Positions 11,339-21,337 of a stretch of DNA of 64,000 bases are shown one piece after another. The stretch is from positions 930,001 to 994,000 of the forward strand of contig NZ_CP065800.1 of NCBI RefSeq assembly GCF_023206215.1, in the 5' to 3' direction. Source of the DNA: Butyrivibrio fibrisolvens. GTDB taxonomy: Bacteria > Bacillota > Clostridia > Lachnospirales > Lachnospiraceae. A program made the position numbers and the translations under genes. The notes under the pieces are model-generated. The model searched no databases. It was not told the origin of the DNA and saw only the letters and a program-made list of their open reading frames with translations. Position 1 is the first letter of the stretch, and the number at the start of each line of letters is the position of its first letter.

Positions 11339-12568
11339 ATGAATTTAGAACAGGCTAAAGAGAAACTGGCAAAATACGGACAGGAGCATGTCCTTAAATA
11401 CTATGATGAGCTTTCAGAAGAAAGCAAAAAGGCACTTCTGCAGCAGATAGATGAAACAGATTTTGCTGTACTTTCTAAGTGCTCAGAGCTTGGAAAGGGC
11501 GGCGACCGCGGCAAGTTCAGCCCGCTTGCAGCTATGCAGCTTCCTGAGATAGAAGCAGGCAGAGAAGAGTTTGAGAGAATCGGTATTGAGACTATCAAAG
11601 CCGGCAAGACAGCAGCAGTACTTCTTGCAGGCGGAATGGGAACACGTCTTGGATCAGACAATCCAAAGGGAATGTATGATATTGGTCTTACCAAGAACGT
11701 ATATATCTTCCAGAGACTTTTTGAGAACCTTATGGACAGCGTTAATGCTGCAGGTGGAGCTTATATACATCTTTTCATAATGACAAGTGAGAAGAACCAT
11801 GAAGCTACAGTTAAGTTCCTGACAGAGAAGAAGTTCTTTGGATATCCTGAAGATAAGGTTACATTCTTCAAACAGGATATGGCACCTGCTTCTGACTATG
11901 AAGGTAAGGTATACATGGAAGGCAAGGACCGCATCTCTACATCACCTAACGGTAATGCAGGATGGTTCTCATCTATGATCAGAGCAGGCCTTCTTGATGT
12001 GATCCATGCAGAAGGAATCGAGTGGATCGATGTATTTGCTGTAGACAATGTACTTCAGAGAATCTGTGATCCTTGCTTCGTAGGTGCTACAGTTAAGCGC
12101 GGAGTAAGCGTTGGTGCCAAGGTTGTTAAGAAGAATGCTCCTGATGAGAAGGTTGGTGTTATGTGCCTTGAAGATGGTAAGCCTTCAATCGTAGAGTATT
12201 ACGAGCTTTCACAGGAGATGATGGATGCCAAGGATGAGAACGGCGATCCTGCTTATAACTTTGGAGTAATCCTTAATTATCTTTTCAATGAAAAGGCTCT
12301 TGAGGAGATAGCTTCTAAGGAACTTCCTCTTCACGTAGTTGAGAAGAAGATCCCTCATATAGATGAAAATGCGCAGCTTGTTAAGCCGGAAAAGCCAAAC
12401 GGATGCAAGTTCGAGCAGCTTGTTCTTGATATGATCCATATGCTGGATTCATGTCTTCCTTACGAAGTAGTAAGAGAGAAAGAGTTCGCACCTATCAAGA
12501 ACGCTACAGGTGTTGATTCTGTAGAGTCAGCAAGAGAGCTTTGCAAGCTCAATGGAATCGAGCTTTGA
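11339..12568 (+). CDS. UDPGP-family UDP-sugar pyrophosphorylase
   Basis: A 409-aa nucleotidyltransferase of the eukaryote-like UDP-glucose/UDP-GlcNAc pyrophosphorylase family. The nucleotide motif LAGGMGTRLGSDNPKG is visible near residue 96, and the DVFAVDNVLQRICDP block lines the sugar site. It makes a UDP-sugar from UTP and a sugar-1-phosphate. The frame is open further upstream, but ATG 11339 is chosen because GGAGGTGAG lies 8 bases before it and the upstream residues do not resemble the family. galE follows, so the product probably feeds UDP-glucose/UDP-galactose (or UDP-GlcNAc/GalNAc) conversion for polysaccharides. Confidence 0.85.
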   Translation: MNLEQAKEKLAKYGQEHVLKYYDELSEESKKALLQQIDETDFAVLSKCSELGKGGDRGKFSPLAAMQLPEIEAGREEFERIGIETIKAGKTAAVLLAGGMGTRLGSDNPKGMYDIGLTKNVYIFQRLFENLMDSVNAAGGAYIHLFIMTSEKNHEATVKFLTEKKFFGYPEDKVTFFKQDMAPASDYEGKVYMEGKDRISTSPNGNAGWFSSMIRAGLLDVIHAEGIEWIDVFAVDNVLQRICDPCFVGATVKRGVSVGAKVVKKNAPDEKVGVMCLEDGKPSIVEYYELSQEMMDAKDENGDPAYNFGVILNYLFNEKALEEIASKELPLHVVEKKIPHIDENAQLVKPEKPNGCKFEQLVLDMIHMLDSCLPYEVVREKEFAPIKNATGVDSVESARELCKLNGIEL

Positions 12569-12603
12569 TAATACTTTAGGCCTATTTAAAGCCTAAGTTA
12601 AGG

Positions 12604-12658
12604 TAGCCATAATATGATTTTCAAGGCGATGATGCCTCAGACGATTATATTATGGCTA
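12604..12658 (+). terminator. Hairpin after the pyrophosphorylase gene
   Basis: TAGCCATAATAT (12604-12615) pairs perfectly with ATATTATGGCTA (12647-12658), with a smaller GGCGATGATGCC hairpin in the loop. No clean T run follows, so termination is likely but not certain. Confidence 0.5.
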
Positions 12659-12813
12659 TTATCGTTTGTGTGGTTGTTAACATTTTGACAGCTTTGCATA
12701 ACATGTTGTTATTGAACGGCCAACTCGTGTTATTTATAATTACGGATAGTAAGAGCGAGTTTGGTAATAGTGAGCATACATATGTTTTTTGTGTATCCCA
12801 GGAGGTAAACATT

Positions 12814-13830
12814 ATGACAATTTTAGTAACAGGTGGAACAGGTTATATCGGAAGCCATACAGTAGTTGAACTGCAGAACGCCGGATATGATGTAGTAGTT
12901 ATGGACAACCTCTGTAACTCATCAATGAAGGTTCTTGACAGAATTGAAGCTATCACAGGCAAGAAAGTTCCTTTCTATGAAGCAGATATCAGAAACCGTG
13001 AGGATCTTGAGAAGATCTTTTCAAATGAGAAGATCGATGCAGTTATCCATTTCGCAGGACTTAAGGCAGTTGGCGAGTCTGTTCAGAAGCCTTGGGAATA
13101 TTATGAAAACAACATCTCAGGAACATTGACTCTTCTTGATGAGATGAGGAAGCATAATGTAAAGAACATCATCTTCTCTTCATCTGCAACAGTTTATGGC
13201 AATCCTGCCATCATCCCGATCACAGAAGAGTGCCCTAAGGGAGTATGCACCAATCCTTACGGCTGGACCAAGCATATGCTTGAGCAGATCCTTACAGATA
13301 TCCAGAAGGCAGATAATGAGTGGAATGTAGTACTTCTTAGATACTTCAATCCTATCGGAGCTCACAAGTCAGGAACTATGGGAGAGAACCCTAACGGTAT
13401 TCCTAATAACCTTATGCCTTATATCACACAGGTTGCAGTTGGTAAGCTTGATCACCTTAATGTATTTGGTGATGATTATGATACACCGGACGGAACAGGT
13501 GTTCGTGACTATATCCATGTAGTAGATCTTGCTAAGGGACATGTTAAGGCTCTTAAGAAGCTTGAACCCGGCACAGGACTTTCACTTTACAACCTTGGAA
13601 CAGGCGTAGGTTACAGCGTTCTTGATATCGTCAAGAACTTCGAAGAAGCTAACGGCGTCAAGATCCCATACGTGATCGCTCCCAGAAGAGCCGGAGATAT
13701 CGCAACCTGCTATTCAGATGCAAGCAAGGCTGAGAAGGAACTTGGCTGGAAGGCTGAGAATGGTATCCGCGAGATGTGCGAAGATTCCTGGAGATGGCAG
13801 AAGAATAATCCTAACGGATACGAAGACTAA
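12814..13830 (+). CDS. galE: UDP-glucose 4-epimerase
   Basis: A 338-aa short-chain dehydrogenase/reductase. The N-terminal NAD site is GGTGYIGSH (residues 7-15); the catalytic set is S124 in the FSSSAT block, Y149 and K153 in YGWTK. It interconverts UDP-glucose and UDP-galactose. The frame is open 54 codons further upstream, but ATG 12814 has AGGAGG 9 bases before it and gives the standard N-terminus. It lies after the UDPGP gene and may be cotranscribed. Confidence 0.95.
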   Translation: MTILVTGGTGYIGSHTVVELQNAGYDVVVMDNLCNSSMKVLDRIEAITGKKVPFYEADIRNREDLEKIFSNEKIDAVIHFAGLKAVGESVQKPWEYYENNISGTLTLLDEMRKHNVKNIIFSSSATVYGNPAIIPITEECPKGVCTNPYGWTKHMLEQILTDIQKADNEWNVVLLRYFNPIGAHKSGTMGENPNGIPNNLMPYITQVAVGKLDHLNVFGDDYDTPDGTGVRDYIHVVDLAKGHVKALKKLEPGTGLSLYNLGTGVGYSVLDIVKNFEEANGVKIPYVIAPRRAGDIATCYSDASKAEKELGWKAENGIREMCEDSWRWQKNNPNGYED

Positions 13831-13859
13831 AAAAAGACTGATATAAAGATCGGTATAAA

Positions 13860-13896
13860 GGGCTCGCCTTGTATTAAGGCAGAGCCCTGATTTTTT
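13860..13896 (+). terminator. Terminator after galE
   Basis: GGGCTCGCCTT pairs with AAGGCAGAGCCC (one bulge) and is followed by six T. Confidence 0.9.
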
Positions 13897-14224
13897 GGTA
13901 ACTGTAACTTCGAACTTATCAAACATACGCAGCAATTAAAATCATTAAAAGCTGTCTTTGCCTATGACATGAGGCTATATTTGTTGGCAATATGCAATCT
14001 GTCATCTAAAATATGCATTTCGTCGCATTAGGGAACACTTCTTTAAAAAAGATGATAATATATACTCAGTCTCGACATTAAAAGGAATGTACTTCTATTC
14101 CCGTCTTTACAGGACGTAATAGGGGAATGTCCAGAAGTACATGGATGTACTTCTATTCCCCATTTGCAATTTTGCTCATTTTAGTGCAAAGTAATAGAAG
14201 CATGGAAGGAGCAGAGATTACAAA
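13897..14224. other. Intergenic region with a palindromic element
   Basis: No gene is visible. The 3' half contains nested palindromes: AGAAGTACAT and ATGTACTTCT face each other across GG, flanked by GGGGAAT and ATTCCCC (14122-14161), and a second GTACTTCTATTCCC copy lies at 14089-14102. A related palindrome is found at 20010-20102. The element may be a regulatory site for the gene at 14225 or a dispersed repeat. Confidence 0.6.
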
Positions 14225-14503
14225 ATGTTCAGATTATGGGTGAGACTATTCAAAGACAATCATATGTTACAAGATACAGTGATCTGCAATGACGAAGAAG
14301 ATACCAGAACTCATAAGGTTATGGGAAGTCTGGAGAAGGCATGCTATGAGCTTGATCTTCCAAAGCCTATATGGCTTTCGGTCAATGTTAATGACTTCAA
14401 GAAGACCAGTAAATGCAGGTTCACGCAGGACAGCTTCATTGAGGAAGTTCCATTTGACTACATGGAGATTAATGTAATCGAAGAAGATAATACATGGTTT
14501 TGA
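14225..14503 (+). CDS. Small hypothetical protein upstream of htrA
   Basis: A 92-aa soluble, acidic protein without signal peptide or membrane segment. I do not recognise a named family. It begins MFRLWVRLFKDNHMLQDTV and has a Cys/Lys/Arg-rich middle (KKTSKCRFTQDSF). GGAAGGAGCAG lies upstream of the ATG. Its stop is 13 bases before the HtrA start with a ribosome binding site in the gap, so the two form an operon. Reading frame quality, spacing and codon use support a real gene. Confidence 0.7.
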   Translation: MFRLWVRLFKDNHMLQDTVICNDEEDTRTHKVMGSLEKACYELDLPKPIWLSVNVNDFKKTSKCRFTQDSFIEEVPFDYMEINVIEEDNTWF

Positions 14504-14515
14504 AAGGGGAAGAAA

Positions 14516-16027
14516 ATGAATAACACACAAAATCCTAATAATAACGGATTGAATGCAGCCGGCACCGGTACGCCTGGCGCTCCTTTGCAGGGCACATACC
14601 AGTATACAGGTAATGCAGGATACAATAATTACAATCCTGCAGGTGCTAATAATCAGGGAGGCACTCCTCCTAAGAAGAAAAAGAAAAAAGGAAAGAAGAT
14701 CCTTGCTGCGTTTCTTGTAATTGCCATGATAGCAGGACTTGGATGCGGCGGTGTATATGTAGCCAAGAAGAAGGATATCTCAATTAGTGATCTTCTTAAA
14801 TCCAAGGACAAAGAAGATACAGCTACAACTCAGACAACAGAAGATACCAAGGATCAGCAGGAAGAGCAGCTTGTAGTAGCAACTGATGTATCAAGTCTTG
14901 TTGAGAAGGTAATGCCTTCTATAGTAGTTATCGAGAATAGATATACTGTCAACCTGGAAGACTATGGCTATGAAGAGGGAGAAGCTCTTAACGGAGGATC
15001 AGGTTCCGGTGTTATAATCGGACAGAATGACGAAGAGCTTCTTATCGTTACTAATTATCACGTTGTAGAAGGTGCTGACGATCTTACTGTACAGTTTGTT
15101 AATGGTACCAACAAATCAGCTTTTATCAAGGGAACTAATTCAGGAATGGACCTTGCAGTTATAGCAGTACCTCTTACAGAAGTAGATGATGCTACTATGA
15201 ATGCTATAAGTTTTGCTACAATGGGCGATTCAGACGATCTTAAACTTGGAGAGCCTGCCATAGCTATCGGTAATGCTCTTGGTATGGGTCAGTCAGTGAC
15301 AGTTGGTGTTATCAGTGCTTTGAACAGACGACTTCCCAATGAAGACGGATCAGAGGGATTGTTCATTCAGACAGATGCGTCCATCAACCATGGTAACTCC
15401 GGTGGAGCACTTCTTAATGTCAAAGGTGAACTTATAGGAATCAATTCAAGAAAAGTGGTAGCAGATGAAGCAGAAGGTATGGGATATGCTATTCCGATAT
15501 CTGTTGCAAAACCTATAATTGAAGATCTTATGGATTCTTCTACAAAGTATAAGGCATCTAAGGAGAACAGAGGATATCTTGGAGTTACAGCTTATACACC
15601 TACAGGAGTAGAAGGAGCTTATATATCATCTATAGAAAGTGGTAGCGCTGCCGAAGCTGCAGGCCTTGAAGTCGGAGATGTTATCATTAAGGTAGAAGAT
15701 GCTAAGATAGCTTCAAGAGGAGATCTTGATGCAAACCTTGCTTATTATGAAGCAGGTCAGACTATTACTATCACAGTTCTTAGAAAAGGTGATAACGGAT
15801 ATACTGAAGTTGAAGTACAGGTAACACTCAAGGAGCAGAAGGCCTCTAAGTCAGGAAGCTCAAGTGATAAGGATTCATCTTCTAAGAAAGAATCTAGTGA
15901 TGATAAAGGTTCAGACGACTATGAAGATGGCGGCGACTACGAAGACGGAGGCCAGGAAGGCGGATCTGATTCTGAGGGAAGCGGAGATGAAGACGGCGGA
16001 GATGACGGAGACGACTTCGGATTCTAA
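14516..16027 (+). CDS. HtrA/DegP-type membrane-anchored serine protease
   Basis: A 503-aa quality-control protease acting outside the membrane. Residues 1-60 are Asn/Gly-rich and end in a Lys run; residues 60-83 are the membrane anchor. The trypsin-like domain (about 125-345) has the triad H182 (TNYHVVEG), D212 (SGMDLAVI) and S295 (NHGNSGGALL). One PDZ domain follows (about 355-440, with GYLGVTAYTP and SGSAAEAAGLEVGDVI). The tail from 450 on is Ser/Lys then Asp/Glu/Gly repeats (YEDGGDYEDGG), unusual for HtrA and possibly wall-spanning or low-complexity linker. Likely stress-induced. Confidence 0.92.
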   Translation: MNNTQNPNNNGLNAAGTGTPGAPLQGTYQYTGNAGYNNYNPAGANNQGGTPPKKKKKKGKKILAAFLVIAMIAGLGCGGVYVAKKKDISISDLLKSKDKEDTATTQTTEDTKDQQEEQLVVATDVSSLVEKVMPSIVVIENRYTVNLEDYGYEEGEALNGGSGSGVIIGQNDEELLIVTNYHVVEGADDLTVQFVNGTNKSAFIKGTNSGMDLAVIAVPLTEVDDATMNAISFATMGDSDDLKLGEPAIAIGNALGMGQSVTVGVISALNRRLPNEDGSEGLFIQTDASINHGNSGGALLNVKGELIGINSRKVVADEAEGMGYAIPISVAKPIIEDLMDSSTKYKASKENRGYLGVTAYTPTGVEGAYISSIESGSAAEAAGLEVGDVIIKVEDAKIASRGDLDANLAYYEAGQTITITVLRKGDNGYTEVEVQVTLKEQKASKSGSSSDKDSSSKKESSDDKGSDDYEDGGDYEDGGQEGGSDSEGSGDEDGGDDGDDFGF

Positions 16028-16110
16028 AACATATACAGATTATATAGATAAGCTTATCAGTATATAAAGTTTAAAAAGAATAAAGAGATATGGAAGAAGA
16101 ACAATAAAGA

Positions 16111-16152
16111 AAGCCATTTTAAGGAAACTATAATCCTTAAAATGGCTTTTTA
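16111..16152. terminator. Bidirectional terminator between htrA and the ABC operon
   Basis: AAGCCATTTTAAGGA pairs perfectly with TCCTTAAAATGGCTT, with T-rich tails in both directions; the genes on both sides converge here. Confidence 0.85.
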
Positions 16153-16226
16153 TTATAAATAAAACAGGCTTTCGTTTTAGGTTTTGTGAAGCAAAAGGCC
16201 ATGCTTCACAAGTGCATATTTAAGTT

Positions 16227-18044
16227 TTATGCCTGAAGGAAAGCGTACTGGCTGTCATACAGGTTGTGATAGTAGCCGTTTGGAATCTTTAGAAGCTCAT
16301 CATGAGAACCTTTCTCCTGAATCTTTCCATCGTCTACATACATGATGCAGGTAGCATTTTTGATAGTACTGAGTCTGTGAGCGATGATGAAGGAGGTTCT
16401 GCCCTTAAGCATCTGCTGCAGACCCTTTTGAAGAAGTATCTCTGTCTCTGTATCGATACTTGACGTAGCTTCATCAAGTATCAGGATCTTAGGATCAGCA
16501 AGAACTGCTCTTGCAAAGGAGATTAGCTGTCGCTGACCTGCTGATAAGCGGCTTCCTCTTTCGTTGACCTGCGTATAATAGCCGTTTTCAAGATTTATGA
16601 TAAAATCATGAGCACATACAGTCTTGGCTGCAGCTATAACTTCTTCATCAGTAGCTTCCATATTGCCATAGCGGATATTGTCCATAATAGTTCCGGAGAA
16701 TATGAAGCTGTCCTGCATCATAACGCCCATCTGCTGTCTTAAGGACTTTATAGTGACATCATTTATATCTATACCATCTACAAGTATCTTGCCACTTCCT
16801 ACGTTATAGAATCTGCTGATAAGATTTACGATAGTAGACTTACCGGCGCCTGTAGGACCGACTATGGCATAGGACTCGCCTGCACCTACTTTAAAGCTTA
16901 CGTCGTGCAGGATTTCAACTCCGTCGTCGTAGGCAAAGCATACATTCTTGAACTCTACATCGCCCTTTATCTCAGGCATTGTGGTTGCACCTTCTTTGTC
17001 CTTGACCGTAATAGGAGAATCAATAGTCTCGAAGATACGCTCAAGGTATGATATAGCAGTCAGAAGCGAGTTGTAGAAGTTAGCAAGTGTCATAATAGGC
17101 TGCCAGAATCTTGATACATAGCCTACGAAGGCAGTCAGAAGACCTACTGTGATCGCGGTCTCGCCGTGAGTAAGCCAACCTATACCCAGTACATATATTA
17201 CAGAAGTTGTGATAACAGTGATATTCTCAATTACAGGGCTTAGGATGAAGTTGTACTTGACGGCATTCATCCATGCACTTCTTGCATCCTTATTAAGTCT
17301 GTTGAAAAGGACTGTATTGGTGTCCTCTCTGACAAAAGACTGAGTGACCCTTATACCGTTGATACTTTCAGCTATGTAAGCGTTAAGATTGGACTGCTTG
17401 TTGCTCTGTATCTGCCAGGCCCTTCTTTGTCTGTTTTTGACAAAAAGGATGATAACAGTGAGTACAGGAAGACCGCACAGACATACAAGTGTGAATCTTA
17501 CATTCAGATAGAGCATGAATATGAGTATGAATACCAGTGAGAACATATCTGTGATGGTATTAACGATACCATTGGACAGAAGGTCACTTAAATTGTTGAC
17601 ATAGTTAACAACTCTAACCTGAATCTTGCCATGGGGCTTGTCATCGTAGTAGGAGAAGGGGAGCTTCTGAAGATGTACGAACAGCTCTCTTCTAAGGTTA
17701 TATATAACTCCCTGACCTACTCGGGATGTAAGTATTATCTTGTATTTCATGATGACTGCACAGGTTATACCTACAAGAAGTGCTGCCAGAGCATTGATGA
17801 TGATAAGCTGCACAGCCTTATCAGGAGTATATACCTTGTCATACACTGTCGCAGATATAACATCCATGACATTTTTCATAAAAAGAGGAATGAGCATGGA
17901 TATGGCGCTTGATATTACCATTATGATCACGGCTATAGTCAGGTCTTTTTTGTAAGTGCCGACATAGCCTGCAAGTCTTTTTAGCTGATTTATGTCAAAA
18001 CCGCTGTCAAGCTCTTCGTCTTGTTCTATCTTATTTCTAGCCAT
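16227..18044 (-). CDS. ABC exporter half-transporter (second gene of pair)
   Basis: A 605-aa fused membrane/ATPase protein. Six hydrophobic segments lie in residues 30-320; the ATPase domain has Walker A GPTGAGKST, signature SRLSAGQRQ and Walker B ILILDEATSSID. The signature begins LSAGQ rather than LSGGQ, as in one half of many heterodimeric exporters. Its start overlaps the stop of the upstream ABC gene by one base (TAATG), so it forms an operon and almost certainly a heterodimer with it. Substrate unknown: drug, lipid or peptide export is possible. Confidence 0.93.
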   Translation of the reverse strand: MARNKIEQDEELDSGFDINQLKRLAGYVGTYKKDLTIAVIIMVISSAISMLIPLFMKNVMDVISATVYDKVYTPDKAVQLIIINALAALLVGITCAVIMKYKIILTSRVGQGVIYNLRRELFVHLQKLPFSYYDDKPHGKIQVRVVNYVNNLSDLLSNGIVNTITDMFSLVFILIFMLYLNVRFTLVCLCGLPVLTVIILFVKNRQRRAWQIQSNKQSNLNAYIAESINGIRVTQSFVREDTNTVLFNRLNKDARSAWMNAVKYNFILSPVIENITVITTSVIYVLGIGWLTHGETAITVGLLTAFVGYVSRFWQPIMTLANFYNSLLTAISYLERIFETIDSPITVKDKEGATTMPEIKGDVEFKNVCFAYDDGVEILHDVSFKVGAGESYAIVGPTGAGKSTIVNLISRFYNVGSGKILVDGIDINDVTIKSLRQQMGVMMQDSFIFSGTIMDNIRYGNMEATDEEVIAAAKTVCAHDFIINLENGYYTQVNERGSRLSAGQRQLISFARAVLADPKILILDEATSSIDTETEILLQKGLQQMLKGRTSFIIAHRLSTIKNATCIMYVDDGKIQEKGSHDELLKIPNGYYHNLYDSQYAFLQA

Positions 18045-19819
18045 TATGCGGTCTCCTTTCTCTTCATGATCTTGTCGAATTCACCGTACTGATGCTCGAA
18101 TACTTTCTTGTAGTATCCGTCTTTTTCTATAAGCTCGTCGTGAGTTCCGGACTCTGCAATACGTCCGTCCTCTACAACCAGTATGACATCAGCATCCTTG
18201 ATAGAGGATATACGGTGAGCGATGATAAAAACTGTATGACCGTCAAGCTTCTTGAGGTCGCGCTGGATCTCAGCCTCTGTCTCCATATCAACAGCTGACG
18301 TAGTATCATCAAGTATCAGGATGGAAGGCTCTTTAAGAAGGGCTCTTGCAAGAGATATACGCTGGCGCTGACCACCGGAGAGGCCGACACCCCTTTCTCC
18401 TACAACAGTGTCATAGCCGTCGTCCATCTTCTGAATGAAATCATCCGCATCAGCCATCTTGGCAGCCCACTTAACCTTCTCGAAAGGACAGTTAGGATCA
18501 GCATAAGCTATATTGCCTTCAATGGTATCTGAGAAGAGGAATATATCCTGCATGGCAATACCGATACCATCCCTAAGTCTATGAAGATCCAGATCCTTAA
18601 CATTGATGCCGTCCATAAGAACTTCACCTTCCGTAGTATCGAAGAATCTGCACATAAGATTCATGATGGTAGATTTACCTGAACCTGTAGCACCGATGAT
18701 ACCAACTGTCTGGCCCGGCTTTATATGGAAGCTGACATTGTGAAGGACAGGCTCTCCGTCTACTGTGTAAGATACGTTTCTGAATTCTACATCGCCTTTT
18801 ATCTTATCAACTTCCTTGGGATATCTTGGGGTCTGGATATCAGGCTTCTGGGTGATAGTCTGATATATCTTCTCTACAGAAGTTGTGAACCTGTGGTAAT
18901 CATTGATAAGCCAGCCCATGAACTGAAGCGGGTTATTGAGCATCCACAGATAACTGTTGATCATAACAAGGTTACCAAGAGACATGTAGCCGTAGATACA
19001 CATGATGCCGCCTGCTACCATAAGCAGGAAGGTAAGCATATGTGACAGGAACATGAATATAGGTACATACTTGGTCCAGACTCTGGCTGCATCAAGCTCT
19101 GCGTCTCTGTACTGGGCGTTTTCTTTGTCGAACTTCTCAATCTCGTAGTCTTCCTTGGCAAAAGCTCTGACAACGCGGTTACCACTTATGTTCTCCTGAA
19201 CGAATGCGTTAAGAGATGAGAACTTGTCTCTGATGTTCATGAACTTGGGCTTTATAGTTTTACTCTGAGAGTAGGTCATGAAAGCAGTGATAGGAAGAAC
19301 CAGTATCATTGCAAGACCTATCCTGAAATCTACAGAGAATATCATAAACAAAGCTATTACGAACAAAAGGACATTCTCATATATGCTGTAGATTACAAAT
19401 GCAACAAAATGGCGGATTGCCATCATGTCACCTGTCTGTCTGCTCATGAGGTCACCGGTTCTGCTCCTGTTATAGAAGGCGAAGTCCTTCTCAAGGAGAT
19501 TGCGGTATACGCCGTCTCGCATGTCATAGAGCATATCCTGAGAAGCTGTCTCGAACAGATACAAAAAGATAAGTCTAAAGACAGCTCTTACAACAGTGAT
19601 ACCGATCATAAGAAGCAGAAACTTTGGAAGAAGGTCTGTTCTGATATTCCTGCCATCACCTATGATGTCATCAACGATGAAGCCAGTGATTCTAGGATTG
19701 ATGATTGCAAGAACAGATGTTGCTGTAACCAGGATAAGTCCAAGCGCGACTTTCCAGGTGTACTTTTTGAGGTAGGAATAGAACCACCTCATTGCCGATT
19801 GATGTTTTTTGATTTTCAT
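18044..19819 (-). CDS. ABC exporter half-transporter (first gene of pair)
   Basis: A 591-aa fused membrane/ATPase protein with six membrane segments (about residues 22-310), Walker A GATGSGKST, signature LSGGQRQR and Walker B ILILDDTTSAVD. The residue after Walker B is Asp, not Glu, so this half holds the degenerate catalytic site, as expected of a heterodimeric exporter where the partner supplies the active Glu. The frame is open to 19870, but ATG 19819 with AGGGGAC just upstream gives the best start. The AraC-type gene at 20122 is divergent and may regulate it. Confidence 0.93.
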   Translation of the reverse strand: MKIKKHQSAMRWFYSYLKKYTWKVALGLILVTATSVLAIINPRITGFIVDDIIGDGRNIRTDLLPKFLLLMIGITVVRAVFRLIFLYLFETASQDMLYDMRDGVYRNLLEKDFAFYNRSRTGDLMSRQTGDMMAIRHFVAFVIYSIYENVLLFVIALFMIFSVDFRIGLAMILVLPITAFMTYSQSKTIKPKFMNIRDKFSSLNAFVQENISGNRVVRAFAKEDYEIEKFDKENAQYRDAELDAARVWTKYVPIFMFLSHMLTFLLMVAGGIMCIYGYMSLGNLVMINSYLWMLNNPLQFMGWLINDYHRFTTSVEKIYQTITQKPDIQTPRYPKEVDKIKGDVEFRNVSYTVDGEPVLHNVSFHIKPGQTVGIIGATGSGKSTIMNLMCRFFDTTEGEVLMDGINVKDLDLHRLRDGIGIAMQDIFLFSDTIEGNIAYADPNCPFEKVKWAAKMADADDFIQKMDDGYDTVVGERGVGLSGGQRQRISLARALLKEPSILILDDTTSAVDMETEAEIQRDLKKLDGHTVFIIAHRISSIKDADVILVVEDGRIAESGTHDELIEKDGYYKKVFEHQYGEFDKIMKRKETA

Positions 19820-20009
19820 AATGTCCCCTCTGGCAGTCTGAAACTGCTCTAAAACTAATACTCCGTACAATTTATATTAGTCTGTTGCTGGATTTTTACA
19901 ATGATATATGTTGTTTAAGATTGATTTTTTCTGCTTTAAAATTGTATTATTGTTGTGATGGGATGTATAAGTGGATTATCGGCGGATGGATTCGTAAATT
20001 TGATGAGGG

Positions 20010-20102
20010 TGACATAGAAGTACATCCCTGTACTTCTGAAAATGTCAGATTTACATCCTGTAAAGGCGACATATAAGTACATCCCTGTAAAGACGACATA
20101 CT
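20010..20102. repeat. Nested short palindromes before the AraC-type gene
   Basis: GTGACATAGAAGTAC / GTACTTCTGAAAATGTCA forms one hairpin, TTTACA / TGTAAA another, and AAGTACATCCCTGTA occurs twice (20018 and 20076 region), with GTAAAGGCGACATA and GTAAAGACGACATA as direct repeats. The stretch 19820-20121 has no gene; these repeats are its main content and are candidate operator sites for the divergent genes. Confidence 0.6.
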
Positions 20103-20121
20103 ATGATGAAAGGAAGAGCTT

Positions 20122-21063
20122 ATGATATCGGTAGATGCGATTGGTTGTAATTATGTTCATACTAAGGGCTGGGAGATCAACAGGCCGGAAGGGCTAAACA
20201 ATTATCTCTTCCTCCATATACAGACACCTTCGGATATTATGGTTGATGGTAAGATGGTCTATTATCCTGAACCCTGCTTTATCTTGTTCAAAAAGTGGCA
20301 GAGGCAGCTCTTTCATAATCATGAAGATATGACCTATATAGACAGCTGGGTACATTTTAGGAGCGCCTGTGAATCAGGCAGTGATATCATTCGTAAAGAT
20401 GGGCATAATAATGCCGGTAGAACAGATGATATAAACTCCGGATCCCATAATAGTAGTAATAACTCCGCTGCCCGAACTATAAGAGACTGGAATGCCAAAG
20501 ATGACAGTGATGAAAAAGATGAGATAGAGACACTTATAGAGAGTCTTGATATCCCCTGCGGTAAGCCTGTTATCATCTACAATACAATAGAACTTAGCGA
20601 TCTGTGGCATCTTGCAGATGCAGAGTTTCATCAGGCAGGGAGTCACAAAAAAGAGCTTCTTGATATGAAGATGAAGGCGCTTATCTATAAGTTTGCAGAT
20701 ATAATGCATTCTGAAAGTGGAACTCCAAGTAAATACAATCATTACAGGAAGGCTTTCGGAGAGCTTAGAAACAGTATCTTTAGCGGCAACAATGCTGCTA
20801 CCATAACTGATGTTGAGAAGCTTGCCAAGGGCCAGAATATGAGTCTTTCATATTTTGAGCATGTATATAAGGAGCTGTTCCATGTACCTGTGACCAAGGA
20901 TATCATTAAGGCGAGGATTGGCTATGCAAGGTATCTTCTAAGATCAAGTGGGAACTCTGTTCAGGATATAGCAAGTTACTGCGGCTATGAGAACATAGAA
21001 CACTTCAACAGGCAGTTCAAGGCAACCGTGGGCTGTACCCCCACCCAGTTCAGAAACAGATAG
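20122..21063 (+). CDS. AraC/XylS-family transcription regulator
   Basis: A 313-aa regulator. The C-terminal ~100 residues hold the two helix-turn-helix motifs, ending in SVQDIASYCGYENIEHFNRQ and KATVGCTPTQFR, the classical AraC signature. The N-terminal ~200 residues should be the sensing domain, but contain an Asn/Ser/Asp-rich insert (about 95-140) that looks like a linker. GGAAGAGCTT precedes the ATG. It is divergent from the ABC exporter pair and close to palindromic repeats, so control of that exporter is the simplest guess. Confidence 0.88.
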   Translation: MISVDAIGCNYVHTKGWEINRPEGLNNYLFLHIQTPSDIMVDGKMVYYPEPCFILFKKWQRQLFHNHEDMTYIDSWVHFRSACESGSDIIRKDGHNNAGRTDDINSGSHNSSNNSAARTIRDWNAKDDSDEKDEIETLIESLDIPCGKPVIIYNTIELSDLWHLADAEFHQAGSHKKELLDMKMKALIYKFADIMHSESGTPSKYNHYRKAFGELRNSIFSGNNAATITDVEKLAKGQNMSLSYFEHVYKELFHVPVTKDIIKARIGYARYLLRSSGNSVQDIASYCGYENIEHFNRQFKATVGCTPTQFRNR

Positions 21064-21125
21064 AGTATACTTCGCGTTCTGGTGGCGTGGCATCTACCAA
21101 AGACTTGCGAGGGTACTCGATCCTT

Positions 21126-21241
21126 GGGCATACAGAATATAAATCATTGCCATGTATTAACCATTTTATAAATTCATGGCATGATATCTGGAGATTTTTA
21201 TATAAACTTTACTTGCCAATATAGTGTCCTAAGCATATACT
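21126..21241 (+). repeat. 116-bp direct repeat, left copy
   Basis: Starts GGGCATACAG and ends GCATATACT; identical, base for base, to 23199-23314. The two copies immediately flank the insertion sequence, as a target-site duplication would. Confidence 0.95.
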
Positions 21242-21267
21242 CCCATCTTTGACAGTTTGGAATAACA

Positions 21268-21315
21268 AAAAGTCTCGTAACCCTCATATATAGAGGCATA
21301 GCGAGACTTTTTTCT
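21268..21315. terminator. Hairpin at the IS left end
   Basis: AAAAAGTCTCG and CGAGACTTTTTT pair, with CCTC/GAGG inside. It terminates the transposase transcript and shields against read-through from the AraC side. Confidence 0.8.
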
Positions 21316-21337
21316 TCGTTTTAAAGTATAGTAATTT

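Noticed and set aside
18725..19852. Plus-strand frames of 106 and 147 codons antisense to the ABC exporter
   Set aside because: They are antisense shadows of well-conserved ABC domains.
20374..20742. 122-codon minus-strand frame inside the AraC-type gene
   Set aside because: Antisense to a conserved regulator and without its own start signals.
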